Below, piece after piece: positions 25,381 through 34,537 of a stretch of 64,000 nucleotides of DNA. This DNA comes from an uncultured Gemmatimonadota bacterium (lineage in GTDB: Bacteria > Gemmatimonadota > Gemmatimonadetes > Gemmatimonadales > Gemmatimonadaceae). Position 1 is the stretch's first letter, and each line of letters starts with the position of its first letter. The notes beneath the pieces are model-generated. The model was not told where the DNA came from. It made no database searches and saw nothing but the letters and a program-made list of their open reading frames with translations. Made by a program: the position numbers and the translations under genes. The stretch is from assembly GCA_902826615.1 (NCBI GenBank), contig CADEFN010000005.1:248001-312000 (forward strand). The letters are read 5' to 3'.

Positions 25381-26601
25381 ATGCCCGAACTGGCCTCCCT
25401 CCCGACGTCGGTCCTTGCCGCGGTCGCCTTCCACACCGGCGACGCGGTGATTGTCACAGACGCCAATGGGCAGGTGGTCTGGTTCAACGAGGCCTTTACG
25501 GCGCTCTCTGGCTATCACGACGCCGATGTGGCCGGGGCACAACCCGAACGGTTGCTGCAAGGTGAGGAAACCGATCGCCTTCAGACCATGCGCGTGCGCG
25601 CCGCGCTGCTCTCTGGTGATGCCTGGCGCGGAGAGTTGCGGCACTATCGTCGCGACGGGACGTCGTTCTGGCACGAGGTGCAGGTCTCCTCGGTGCCGGG
25701 GATGCAGGAGAGCTGGCGTCTCTGGATGGGTCGCGACGTATCGGAACGTCGCACGGTGGCGCGGCGCTTTCTGGAGTTGTCTGCGGTGGTGGAGCTCTCA
25801 CTCGACGGCGTGGTGGTGCTCGACGAGGCGCACCAGATCCGCATCGCCAACGCGGCCTTTGCGCGGATGCACGGCGCCAGCACGGGTGCGGCCCTGCAGG
25901 GGCGCAGCTGGCGTGAGTTCTACACCGCCGAGTCGCTGGAACAACTCGATGGCGAGATCCGACATCAGTTGATGCTCGAATCCACCTGGCATGGCGAGGT
26001 CACCGGCCTGCGTGCCGATGGTTCGACCTTTCCGCAGGAGCTGACCCTGTCGCTGCTCTCGGGAGGGATGGCGATGGTGGTGCGAGACATCACCGAACGG
26101 GTGGAGTACGAAGATGCGCTGCGGCGCATGTCATTGTCCGATCCACTCACGGGTTTGTACAACCGGCGCGGGTTCCTGTTGCTGGCGCAGCAACTGCTCA
26201 ACGTTGCGTCGCGACAGAGCGGCCACACACTCCTTCTCTACTTTGATCTCAACCGCTTCAAGCAGATCAATGACACCCATGGCCACGCCGTTGGCGATCA
26301 GGCCCTGGTGGAAGTGGCCGACATCATGCGCGAGACGTTCCGCGAGAGCGATGTCATTGCGCGGTTAGGTGGCGACGAGTTCGTGGTGCTGGCGGTGAAC
26401 TCCCTCGATCCCTCTGGGGATGTGCTCCTCGCGCGACTGGACTACCATCTCAATGGGCGCAACACCATTCCCGAACGGGCTTATCGGCTGTCGATCGGTC
26501 GTGGCGTGGCAGTCTATGATCCGCAGCGTCCGCAGAGCATAGAAGAACTGCTACAGAGCGCTGACGAGGTGCTGATGGCGTCGAAGGCGGAGCGCAGGTA
26601 G
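25381..26601 (+). CDS. PAS-PAS-GGDEF diguanylate cyclase
   Basis: 406 residues from the ATG at 25381, preceded by GGGGA. Two PAS domains (about 15-125 and 135-245; DAVIVTDANGQVVWFNEAF and DGVVVLDEAHQIRIANAAF) followed by a GGDEF domain (about 250-406) with DPLTGLYNRRGF, the intact active site GGDEF, and an RESD inhibition site five residues before it. It should make cyclic di-GMP in response to a signal sensed by the PAS domains and be subject to product feedback. No transmembrane segment, so cytoplasmic. The second PAS may bind a cofactor; no ligand can be read. Confidence 0.92.
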   Translation: MPELASLPTSVLAAVAFHTGDAVIVTDANGQVVWFNEAFTALSGYHDADVAGAQPERLLQGEETDRLQTMRVRAALLSGDAWRGELRHYRRDGTSFWHEVQVSSVPGMQESWRLWMGRDVSERRTVARRFLELSAVVELSLDGVVVLDEAHQIRIANAAFARMHGASTGAALQGRSWREFYTAESLEQLDGEIRHQLMLESTWHGEVTGLRADGSTFPQELTLSLLSGGMAMVVRDITERVEYEDALRRMSLSDPLTGLYNRRGFLLLAQQLLNVASRQSGHTLLLYFDLNRFKQINDTHGHAVGDQALVEVADIMRETFRESDVIARLGGDEFVVLAVNSLDPSGDVLLARLDYHLNGRNTIPERAYRLSIGRGVAVYDPQRPQSIEELLQSADEVLMASKAERR

Positions 26602-26664
26602 GCGTCGCTCCGCTTGCGCGGGAAAGACGTTTCGCATTGTGTGACCCGAAGGTAGACTGTGCTC

Positions 26665-28314
26665 ATGCGGAACACACGCCTGCACGTCGCCATTGCGCTC
26701 TTGTGTCTGACACGTGACGTTGGAGCGCAGATCGTGCGTGGTGTGGTGATGCTGCAAGACTCGGTGACGCCAGCAAGTGGCGTGATCGTTGAGCTTCGGC
26801 TGGATGGCGCGGCCGCACCGCAGCGTGTACTGACCAGTCGCACGGGTCGCTTCAACGCTTCTGTGGCCGCCTCTGCGCGCGTCGACATGCAGGTGCTCCG
26901 TCTGGGATTCCGCCCGACCCAGCTCGCACCTTTTGTCATGACTGCTGCGGACACCTCGCTTCGAGTGATTCTGACAAGTGAGCCGGTGCTGCTCAGTCAG
27001 GTGCGAATCATGGCTGATGGGAGCTGCCGCCAACAAGGGGCGAATGCCGTGGGGATCGCCGAAGTGTGGGAGGAAGCCCGCAAGTCACTACTGGCAACGT
27101 CGCTGGCCCGCGATGAGCACCGCGAGGCGAGTGTGGTGTCGTGGAACCGGGATGTCACCGCCGACTCGACGGTGAGTTATCAGGACGAGTCACGGGCACG
27201 AACCAGGCAACCGCGAGTGTCGCGGGCGATCAGCGCCGACTCCCTCGAGCAGTTCGGCTACCTCATCCCGGAGGGTGAGACGCTGCACGTGTTTGGTCCC
27301 GATCCTGACGTGCTGCTCTCCGAGCGTTTTCTGGCGACCCATTGTTTCTCGCTGCGGGCCGGGCGCGCGCAAGACACCACGCGTGTGGGGCTCGCCTTTG
27401 CACCGGCGCGCCGTCCGCGCGTCACCGACATTGCCGGAACGCTCTGGCTCGACCGCCGATCCGGCGCGTTGCAGTCGGCGGAGTTCCGTTACATCGCCCT
27501 GCCTGACGGCCTGAGCGAACGCGACAGCGCGGGCGGGCGCCTCGAGTTCGTCCGGACGCCGGATCAGGACTGGTTCATCTCTCGCTGGATGATGTGGGTG
27601 CCGCTCGCCCGTGATCGGAATGCCACCGCCGCGTCGCCAGTGCAGCACTTCATGGTTGGGGACGTCCGTACGTTCGTCGTCGCAGGTGACACCGTCTATC
27701 GAGGCCCGATCTCCGGGGTCACGGGACGTGTGCGCTTTCAGGACGACGGCGCTCCGGTGCCCGGAGCACGGGTTTTTCTGGCCGGCACTGGGGTGGCACT
27801 CCGTACCAATGACAGCGGCGAGTTCGTGATGCCCGAGGTGATCCCCGGTCGGTACGTCATCGGGGCTGCCTCACGAGATCTCGACTCGCTCGGACTCGCA
27901 CGCGCGACGCAAGTGGTTCAGGTCGAGGCCGGCCGCCGCGCCGAGGTCACGGTGACGATCGCGCGAACAGAACTGCTGATCAACGAGCTCTGTGACCGCG
28001 TTGGACAGGCCACCGGCATGTTACGCGGCTTTGTGCGCGATGCCACGACAGGCGCACCCGCGCCCGGTGTTCGGGTGACGGTGGAATGGCTTGATCCGAG
28101 TGACGGCAAACCCCGGCGGGTGCGTCAAACCACACATCGCACCGATGGCACCGGCGCATTCGGCGTCTGCGATGTGCCGCGCGGCTGGAAATTTCGAGTG
28201 GTAGCCCATCGAGGTGACACGGCGGGCGAACCAGCCGAGGTGACGCTTCCCCTGACCAATCTCTATGCCGTGATCAGGCTATCGGTTCCGGGAGCGGAGG
28301 AAGAGGCCCGGTAG
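26665..28314 (+). CDS. Secreted protein with carboxypeptidase-regulatory-like repeats
   Basis: 549 residues from the ATG at 26665 (GTG at 26659 possible). Signal peptide to GAQ. Residues 20-110 form a carboxypeptidase-regulatory-like beta domain (IVRGVVMLQDSVTPASGVIVELR), a unique central region follows (110-350), then two further such domains (GVTGRVRFQDDGAPVPGARVFLAG and MLRGFVRDATTGAPAPGVRVTVEW). These modules often form the N-terminus of TonB receptors; here no barrel follows. Function unknown. The 3' end overlaps the convergent RND gene by 41 bases. Confidence 0.72.
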   Translation: MRNTRLHVAIALLCLTRDVGAQIVRGVVMLQDSVTPASGVIVELRLDGAAAPQRVLTSRTGRFNASVAASARVDMQVLRLGFRPTQLAPFVMTAADTSLRVILTSEPVLLSQVRIMADGSCRQQGANAVGIAEVWEEARKSLLATSLARDEHREASVVSWNRDVTADSTVSYQDESRARTRQPRVSRAISADSLEQFGYLIPEGETLHVFGPDPDVLLSERFLATHCFSLRAGRAQDTTRVGLAFAPARRPRVTDIAGTLWLDRRSGALQSAEFRYIALPDGLSERDSAGGRLEFVRTPDQDWFISRWMMWVPLARDRNATAASPVQHFMVGDVRTFVVAGDTVYRGPISGVTGRVRFQDDGAPVPGARVFLAGTGVALRTNDSGEFVMPEVIPGRYVIGAASRDLDSLGLARATQVVQVEAGRRAEVTVTIARTELLINELCDRVGQATGMLRGFVRDATTGAPAPGVRVTVEWLDPSDGKPRRVRQTTHRTDGTGAFGVCDVPRGWKFRVVAHRGDTAGEPAEVTLPLTNLYAVIRLSVPGAEEEAR

Positions 28315-31300
28315 TGGGCCGGTCAGGGGGACGGCGTTTGGTGCGACCCACCACCATCACCGGCACCACCCACATCGCCGCAATCGTGCCGAACAGTGTG
28401 CCCCCTGCTGTAGCGAGGGCAATCGCTCCGAACAATGACGTGGTCGGCACTCCAACTGCCAATGGCAGCAGCGACGCCAGCGAGGTGAGGGTCACGAGCA
28501 CGACCATGCCCGAACGATCAAGCGCTGCTCGAAGCACCATCCCCTTGTCGAGACCCGACGTGTGGCCCGCCGCCACGCGGCGCCGGCGTCGCTCGAGGGC
28601 GGCGTCCACCACCAGGATCGACTGGTTCACCGCCAGCCCGATCACCAGGATCACCCCCACGGCCGCCTCGCGAGTGAACGCCGCATCAAAGACCCAGAAG
28701 GCCGCCATCACACCACCTAACGCGACCGGCAGCGAGAGAAAGACCATCGCTGCTCCCCACGCCGAATCGAAGACAATCGCGACGCTGAGAATGACCAGCG
28801 CGATACCGATGCCGAACACCAGCCAGAGTCCCTTCTCCGAGTCGTCAGGCAGGAACGAGCCGAAGCCGGCATCGGCAGCCGAGTACCCCGCCGGCAGGGA
28901 GATCGATTTCATGAAGGCGTCATGTGTGCGCTGCGCCAGTTTGGCCGGCCCGCGAAACTCGTAGGCGACAAAACGCACATACTGCTGATCTTCACGCGAG
29001 ATGGCACTCAATCCCTCGCGCTCACTCACTTCGGCGAGCGCGTTCAGGCGCACGGGGGTGCCCGACGGGGTGGGCACAAGCGCGGCATTCAAGTCATCGA
29101 GAGTGCGGTCGAGCGCCCCTTCCACCTGCACCGACACGGGGTACTCCTCGTCGCCGATCTCGAGACGTTGTGAGCCACTGCGGCTGCGCATCTCGCGCGC
29201 TGCGGTCAGGCCGAAGTCGGTTGCCGTGACACCAAAGCGCGCCAGCGCATCTCGATTAGGCGAGATAGTCACCGCATTGCTCTTCTCTCGGCCGAAAAAC
29301 GACGATGAGTTGATGTCCACGTCGCGCACACGGGGAATGCCTTCGAGACGTTCTTTCAGATCGACGGCGAGACGTTCCACACCAGCGAAGGAGTATCCGA
29401 GGAGCCGTATCCGGAAGGTTGCGATACTTGCGCCTCCCATGCCTGACGAGAAGCCAGGTCCCTGACCTCGCACAAAAACGGAGGCTCCCCCGATGTAGAC
29501 CGCACGTTGGGTGAGCGCCTCTTCCATCTGCAGAGGCAGGGCGGTGAGTTCATCTTCCTTGCGAAAGAGGACCTGGAATGAGGCGCCGAACACGCCATTG
29601 CTCTGCGCGACCACACGCTCCACGCCGGGCTGGCCAACCGCCACGCGCTCCATCTCCCGCATGGCAGCGTCGAGTGAAGCCGGATCGGAGCCCTTGGGAA
29701 AGGAGATGCTCCCGGTGATGTAGGTGCGTTCGCGCCCGCCAAAACCGCCAAAGGCAAAACGCGGCACCTTCTTCACGAAAATCCAGGAGAGCGCGCCTAA
29801 CGCCACCACCGTAAAGAAGAGCGTCGTCCAGCGAAAGCGCAGCAGGGGTCGCAATGAGCGCACATAGGCTCGCCGCGCGCGAGGCCACGAGGCTTCGTGG
29901 ACCTTGTGGCCGCTGGCGAGGGCCGGAATCATCACCACGGCCGTCACCACCGACCAGGCCAGCCCCAGCACAAACGCCGAGGCAAATGGCATGAAGGCGG
30001 CCCGCGCGTTTCCCTGGAGATAGAGGAAGGGGAAGAGCACCACCGCTGTGGTGAGGGTCGCTCCTACCACGGCAGGGGCAATGCGGCGGGCGGCGTCCGC
30101 GCGCCCCTCTGGAGTATCGGCGGTTGTGCCCAAACGTTCGGCAACTACCAGACCGTTCTGCACCAGGATCCCGATCCCCATCGCCAGTCCCGCCAGTGTC
30201 AGCAGGTTGGCGGGGATCTTGAAGAGAAAGAGGCCCAGTGCGGTGCCGGCCACAGCCAGTGCCACCGAAAGCATCACAAGCCCCGTGGCCCTGATGTCCC
30301 GAAGGAAGAACAAGAGCACAAGGATGACAGCGACACAGGCGATTCCCCCGCGCAGAAAGAGGTCCTGCAACTGGTCGCGGAGCGACTCCGATTCGTCGGC
30401 GAGGGCGGTGGCCGTGATGCCGACGGGGAGGTTCGGGCGCATCTCGTCGAGTGCCGCGCGTACCGCTGCCGCGGTCTTGATGGCGTCGGCGGTGGGCAGG
30501 CGAGTCACCGACAGCGCGATGGCCGGCTGCCCATTGATGCGGAAGAAGCGTCCACGCTGGTCTTCCTGTGGACGCACCGACGCCAGTTCGCCGACGGAGA
30601 AAATGCGTCCTGCCGGCCCCCGCACCGGGAGCGCCGAGAGGTGTTCAATGATCGCGGGTTGATCGCGCAGCGAGACGGGCCGCTCGGTGGCGCCTCGTTC
30701 TTCGGCGCCTACGGCGCGCACCACCCGTGCCTGCGCGATGGCCTGGCCTAACGCCGCCGCATCCACACCGAGCTGGCGCAGTAGCGCCGGGTTGTAGGCC
30801 ACCGACACGCCGAACTCCGAACCGCCCTGCACATTCAGCCCTGCCACCCCCGGCACCGCCGACAGGCGCGGCTCGATGACGTCATTGGCAAGCCTCTGAA
30901 GTGCTCCCGGAGTGTAGGGCCCGCCGAGTGTGATCATGATGAGGGGTTCTTCGGATAACTCCTCGGGGACGAAGTTGGAGACGCTCGGTGAACCAACACC
31001 CGGAGGAAACTCCCGGCGCAGGAGTTCGAGTCGTTCGAGGATGGAGAGGCGGGCGAGCTGGACGTCGGCGTCGGGTTGCAGCTCGACGGTGAGGTTCACC
31101 CCTTCGTCGTCGGAGTTGGAGCTGGTCTTGCGGATGCCGCGCACCCCCTGAATGGCCGACTCGATCGGCGACGCGACATACATCTCCGTCAGCTCGGCGC
31201 TGGAGCCGGGCCATGCCACGCGGATGTTGAGCCGGGGGATCTCCACTTCCGTGCGTGTGGCAAGGGCCAGCCGCGAGAACGCCATCCCACCGGAGAGGAG

Positions 31301-31357
31301 GAGGGCGGCGCTGGAGGCCCAGACAACAGCGGGACGGCGGACGAACCAGGAGATCAT
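28274..31357 (-). CDS. RND-family efflux permease (second of two)
   Basis: 1027 residues, full length for an AcrB/MdtC-like transporter. N-terminal transmembrane segment (MISWFVRRPAVVWASSAALLLSGG), two large periplasmic loops, and two groups of transmembrane helices. Typical motifs: ELTEMYVASPIESAIQGVRGI, GMGIGILVQNGLVVAERL where D is replaced by Q at the usual GLLVDNAIVV position, and VILVIGLAVNQSILVVDAALERR in the second half where D is again replaced by N. It is the last gene of the adaptor-permease-permease run. The altered charged residues in both proton-relay-type helices suggest that it may not by itself carry protons. Confidence 0.87.
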   Translation of the reverse strand: MISWFVRRPAVVWASSAALLLSGGMAFSRLALATRTEVEIPRLNIRVAWPGSSAELTEMYVASPIESAIQGVRGIRKTSSNSDDEGVNLTVELQPDADVQLARLSILERLELLRREFPPGVGSPSVSNFVPEELSEEPLIMITLGGPYTPGALQRLANDVIEPRLSAVPGVAGLNVQGGSEFGVSVAYNPALLRQLGVDAAALGQAIAQARVVRAVGAEERGATERPVSLRDQPAIIEHLSALPVRGPAGRIFSVGELASVRPQEDQRGRFFRINGQPAIALSVTRLPTADAIKTAAAVRAALDEMRPNLPVGITATALADESESLRDQLQDLFLRGGIACVAVILVLLFFLRDIRATGLVMLSVALAVAGTALGLFLFKIPANLLTLAGLAMGIGILVQNGLVVAERLGTTADTPEGRADAARRIAPAVVGATLTTAVVLFPFLYLQGNARAAFMPFASAFVLGLAWSVVTAVVMIPALASGHKVHEASWPRARRAYVRSLRPLLRFRWTTLFFTVVALGALSWIFVKKVPRFAFGGFGGRERTYITGSISFPKGSDPASLDAAMREMERVAVGQPGVERVVAQSNGVFGASFQVLFRKEDELTALPLQMEEALTQRAVYIGGASVFVRGQGPGFSSGMGGASIATFRIRLLGYSFAGVERLAVDLKERLEGIPRVRDVDINSSSFFGREKSNAVTISPNRDALARFGVTATDFGLTAAREMRSRSGSQRLEIGDEEYPVSVQVEGALDRTLDDLNAALVPTPSGTPVRLNALAEVSEREGLSAISREDQQYVRFVAYEFRGPAKLAQRTHDAFMKSISLPAGYSAADAGFGSFLPDDSEKGLWLVFGIGIALVILSVAIVFDSAWGAAMVFLSLPVALGGVMAAFWVFDAAFTREAAVGVILVIGLAVNQSILVVDAALERRRRRVAAGHTSGLDKGMVLRAALDRSGMVVLVTLTSLASLLPLAVGVPTTSLFGAIALATAGGTLFGTIAAMWVVPVMVVGRTKRRPPDRPTTGPLPPLPEPIA

Positions 31358-31365
31358 GGTGTGTT

Positions 31366-31391
31366 AGACGGCAAACGGCAGACGGCAGACG
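31366..31391. repeat. Heptamer tandem repeat (AGACGGC)
   Basis: Three to three and a half copies of AGACGGC (31366-31391, one base changed in the second copy) lie in the 63-base gap between the two RND genes. The same heptamer, on the other strand, is inside the upstream RND gene at 33012-33054. Confidence 0.75.
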
Positions 31392-31408
31392 CGGAGCGAA
31401 GCGACGCG

Positions 31409-31426
31409 CCCTGACGACAGTCAGGG
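31409..31426 (-). other. Perfect hairpin over the first RND gene's stop codon
   Basis: CCCTGAC and GTCAGGG pair perfectly with a four-base loop; the TGA stop of the first RND permease (31421-31423) lies inside it. It could reduce read-through into the second permease or mark an mRNA processing point. Confidence 0.5.
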
Positions 31427-34400
31427 TCCAGTGTCTTTCTGGAAGGTAGAACTCCTCCTTTCCAGCACAGCGTACGCGGTTGGCAGGAGAAAGAAGGTGA
31501 CTAGCAAGGCTGAAAACGAACCGCCGATCACGCCTGCTGCCAGCGGTTTGTACAACTCACCACCACTCCCCCACCCGAACAACATCGGCAGGACGCCCGT
31601 GATGGTCGTGAGATTGCTCATGGCGATCGCGCGCAGGCGTTGGTGTCCGCCAAGGACAATCGCCTCATCAATTCCGTGCCCCTGTTCGCGGAAGCGGCGG
31701 ATCGCGTCGAGTTTGACCACGGCTTCGTTGTCGGCCATGCCGATCATCACCACAATGCCGATGAGCGAGACCGCATTGATGCTTTGACCCGTCATCCACA
31801 GGAAAAGGATGCCGCCCGCAGCCGCTAGGGGTACCGTGAGCATCACCACCAGCGGGATGCGGAACGATCCGAACTCGCCCGCCAGTACCAGAAAGACCAG
31901 CGCGACCGAGAGCAGTGCCACCAGGCTGAGTTCGCTCGTGGTGCGGCGCTGTTCGGCGTCGGCGCCGGTGACCACCCAGCTCACACCGCCCGGAAATCGC
32001 AACGTTTCCATGAGGTGTTGTGTGTCTTCGGTTGCGCCACTGGTTCCGCCACCGCCCTCGGCTACCAGCCCTTCGATCGCCACGACCGGGCGTTGCCCCA
32101 CCCGAACCACCTCGACAGGCGCGCGTGTCTCTCGCGGATCGACAAACTCCCGCACCGGTGTGCCTTTCACAATCGTGCCTAACGCAACAGCAAGATCTTC
32201 GTTGGCGGTGCCGGAGTAGCGCACGGAGATCTTCGTGCGCCGGTCGGTTTCGCGCAGCTCACTGGCTTCCACGCCGCCAAGGCCGCCGGCCAGCGCGTTG
32301 GCCACCGCGTCCACACTCACACCTCGTTCCGCCATGCGCTCCCGATTCAGTCCGACTTCCACCACCGGTTGCGCTCCCTGTTGCGATGAACGCACGTCAG
32401 TGAGGGCGACTGAGGTGGACAACTTCTTGCGCACCGTGTCGGCCCAGCGGGCAGCTTCATCGAGTGTGCGCGCCGATACTTCCACACGCACCGTGCGCCC
32501 CTCACGACCGATGAGGGAGCCAAACTCTGACTGGCCGGCGAGGTCAATCGCCAAAGAGCCCTTTGCCAGGTCGGGCACTCCCGCTCGCAGCTGCTCGGCG
32601 AACCGCGCCGCGCTGGCGCCTTCAGGGACAGGAATCAGGAGCTGCGCCGTCGCAGAGGAGCCGGGTTCGGCGCCGGCGAGCACCTCCTCGTCGGTGGCAA
32701 TACCTACACGGCCATAGATATCCGTGGAGCCGAGTGCGCGCGCCGTCTCTTCGAGCCGCGCCACCTGGCGGACCGTTTCCTCGATGGCGGTCCCCTCGGC
32801 GAGCTGCAGCTGAGCCACCGCCACCCGTTCGTTCACCGCCGGGAGAATTTCGCGCGGCAGTTGCAGCCCGATGAAGACGGTACCGACGGTGGCGACGATC
32901 GCGATGCCAAAGACGGTGATGGGATGCCGCAGCGACCACCGCATCCCACTCTCGTACCACGAGGTGAGCAGCGTACCCAGCCTGCCAAGAACGCCACCGT
33001 CTCCATCCCCTGCCGTCTGCCGTCTGCTGTCTGGGGCGTCTGCCGTCCGGCGTCTCCCCGCGATGAGCACCGGCATCAGCGTGAGCGCGAGAATCAGCGA
33101 CGCACCCACCGACGTCACCACCGAAAGCGAAAGGTCGCGGAAGAGCGCCGCCGCGAGCCCCTGCACGAAGATGATCGGCCCGAACACCAGCAGGGTGGTG
33201 AGGGTGCCCGCAAAGAGTGGCCCCGACACCTCCTCGGCCGCTTCAATCGTGGCGCGGCCTAACGGGACTCCTTCCTCGCGTTTGCGCGCCGTGGCCTCGG
33301 TCACCACGATGGCGTTGTCGACCAGGAGGCCAACGCCTAACGCCAGCCCGCCGAGCGAGAGCACGTTGACCGACACGTCCAGCAACTGCAGGAGTACGAG
33401 TGCGACCAGGATCGAGAGCGGGACCATGATCCCGATCGCCGCCGACATCCGCCAGTCGCGAAGAAAGATCAGGATCAGCAGCAGGGAGATCAGGCCACCG
33501 ATCACAATCTCCTGCCCCAGGTTGGAGAGCGCGTCGACCACAAAGTCGGCCTGGGCGGCGACAATCGTGAGTGTGATCCCGGGGAACTCCTTCGTCAGGT
33601 TGCTGACCGTGTTCTGCAGTTCCTTCGTTACCGCGACGGTGTTCGAGCCGGCGTCCTTGTACACCACCAGGCCTACCGCGCGTTTGCCATCGAGGCGTGT
33701 GAGCGTCTTGGGGTCGGCGGTGGTCACCTTCACCGTCGCCACATCGCGCACACGTAGCCCGCTCCCCGCAGTTCCAATCGGTACGTCCAGCACCTCGGAC
33801 GGATCGCGGAACTCCGTGAGTGTGCGCACGGCAAACCGGAACTGGCCACGACGGACGGTGCCACTCGCCCCTGTGGGGTTGGCGTTCTTGATGGCGGTCG
33901 CGAGATCGTCGGGGGTGAGACCTAACGCGCGCAGTCGCGCGGGGTCCACCTCCACCTGTATTTCGTCTTCAGGGGCACCCACCACTGCCACACTGGCCAC
34001 GCCGGTGATTTGCTCGAGGCGCCGAGCGTACACTTCTTCGGCGGTGCGGGCGAGAGAGCGGAGATCACTACCGGTGCTGAGCGCCAGCACCGCAATCGGT
34101 CGCTCGCCGGGGTCACTCGTCAGGAGCGTCGGTCGTTCGGCGCGTTCAGGCAAACGGCCGCGCGCATTGTCGAGCCGTTCACGCACATTGAGCACCGTGG
34201 TCTGCATATCGGTGCCCCAGGCAAAGCGGGCGATGGTGGTGGCTTCACCCGTGCGGCTGATCGATCGCAGCTCCACCAGCCCCGGTGTGGCAGCGATGGC
34301 TTCTTCGATCGGCTCGGCGATGAAACGCGAAACTTCGGTGGCCGCCGAACCCGGGTACAGCGTGCGGATGGTGAGTACCGGGAGGGTGACATCCGGAAGG

Positions 34401-34507
34401 AGCGACACCGGGAGCCGCGTGAGCGAGACCGAGCCCAGGAGCACCAGCGCGATGACCGCCGCGATGGTGGAGACTGGTCGTTTGACGGCAGCGGAGACGA
34501 GCGACAC
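31421..34507 (-). CDS. RND-family efflux permease (first of two)
   Basis: 1028 residues, AcrB/MdtB-like. Motifs: SVNVLSLGGLALGVGLLVDNAIVVTEATARKREEG in the fourth transmembrane helix region with the proton-relay Asp, and SLIGIVVMIGMADNEAVVKLDAIRRFREQG in the second half. N-terminal segment VSTIAAVIALVLLGSVSL, large periplasmic loops. It is 30 bases after the adaptor gene and 63 before the second permease. The cytoplasmic loop between the two halves contains an Arg/Asp-rich insert (RRRTADAPDSRRQTAGDGDGG) coded by the heptamer repeat. It should act with the adaptor and probably with the second permease as a mixed trimer. Confidence 0.9.
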   Translation of the reverse strand: MSLVSAAVKRPVSTIAAVIALVLLGSVSLTRLPVSLLPDVTLPVLTIRTLYPGSAATEVSRFIAEPIEEAIAATPGLVELRSISRTGEATTIARFAWGTDMQTTVLNVRERLDNARGRLPERAERPTLLTSDPGERPIAVLALSTGSDLRSLARTAEEVYARRLEQITGVASVAVVGAPEDEIQVEVDPARLRALGLTPDDLATAIKNANPTGASGTVRRGQFRFAVRTLTEFRDPSEVLDVPIGTAGSGLRVRDVATVKVTTADPKTLTRLDGKRAVGLVVYKDAGSNTVAVTKELQNTVSNLTKEFPGITLTIVAAQADFVVDALSNLGQEIVIGGLISLLLILIFLRDWRMSAAIGIMVPLSILVALVLLQLLDVSVNVLSLGGLALGVGLLVDNAIVVTEATARKREEGVPLGRATIEAAEEVSGPLFAGTLTTLLVFGPIIFVQGLAAALFRDLSLSVVTSVGASLILALTLMPVLIAGRRRTADAPDSRRQTAGDGDGGVLGRLGTLLTSWYESGMRWSLRHPITVFGIAIVATVGTVFIGLQLPREILPAVNERVAVAQLQLAEGTAIEETVRQVARLEETARALGSTDIYGRVGIATDEEVLAGAEPGSSATAQLLIPVPEGASAARFAEQLRAGVPDLAKGSLAIDLAGQSEFGSLIGREGRTVRVEVSARTLDEAARWADTVRKKLSTSVALTDVRSSQQGAQPVVEVGLNRERMAERGVSVDAVANALAGGLGGVEASELRETDRRTKISVRYSGTANEDLAVALGTIVKGTPVREFVDPRETRAPVEVVRVGQRPVVAIEGLVAEGGGGTSGATEDTQHLMETLRFPGGVSWVVTGADAEQRRTTSELSLVALLSVALVFLVLAGEFGSFRIPLVVMLTVPLAAAGGILFLWMTGQSINAVSLIGIVVMIGMADNEAVVKLDAIRRFREQGHGIDEAIVLGGHQRLRAIAMSNLTTITGVLPMLFGWGSGGELYKPLAAGVIGGSFSALLVTFFLLPTAYAVLERRSSTFQKDTGP
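33012..33054 (-). repeat. Heptamer tandem repeat inside an RND permease gene
   Basis: Three consecutive copies of GCCGTCT-type heptamers (33012-33032, the third with one change) and further degenerate copies to 33054. 21 bases keep the frame. It codes for a charged loop insert between the two halves of the permease. Confidence 0.75.
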
Positions 34508-34537
34508 GCGTCGTTAGGTGGCGGTGACGGTCGTGCC

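Noticed and set aside
31366-33054. Heptamer repeats as a CRISPR or insertion-sequence end
   Set aside because: The unit is only 7 bases with no spacers and no transposase gene nearby; it is a short tandem repeat.
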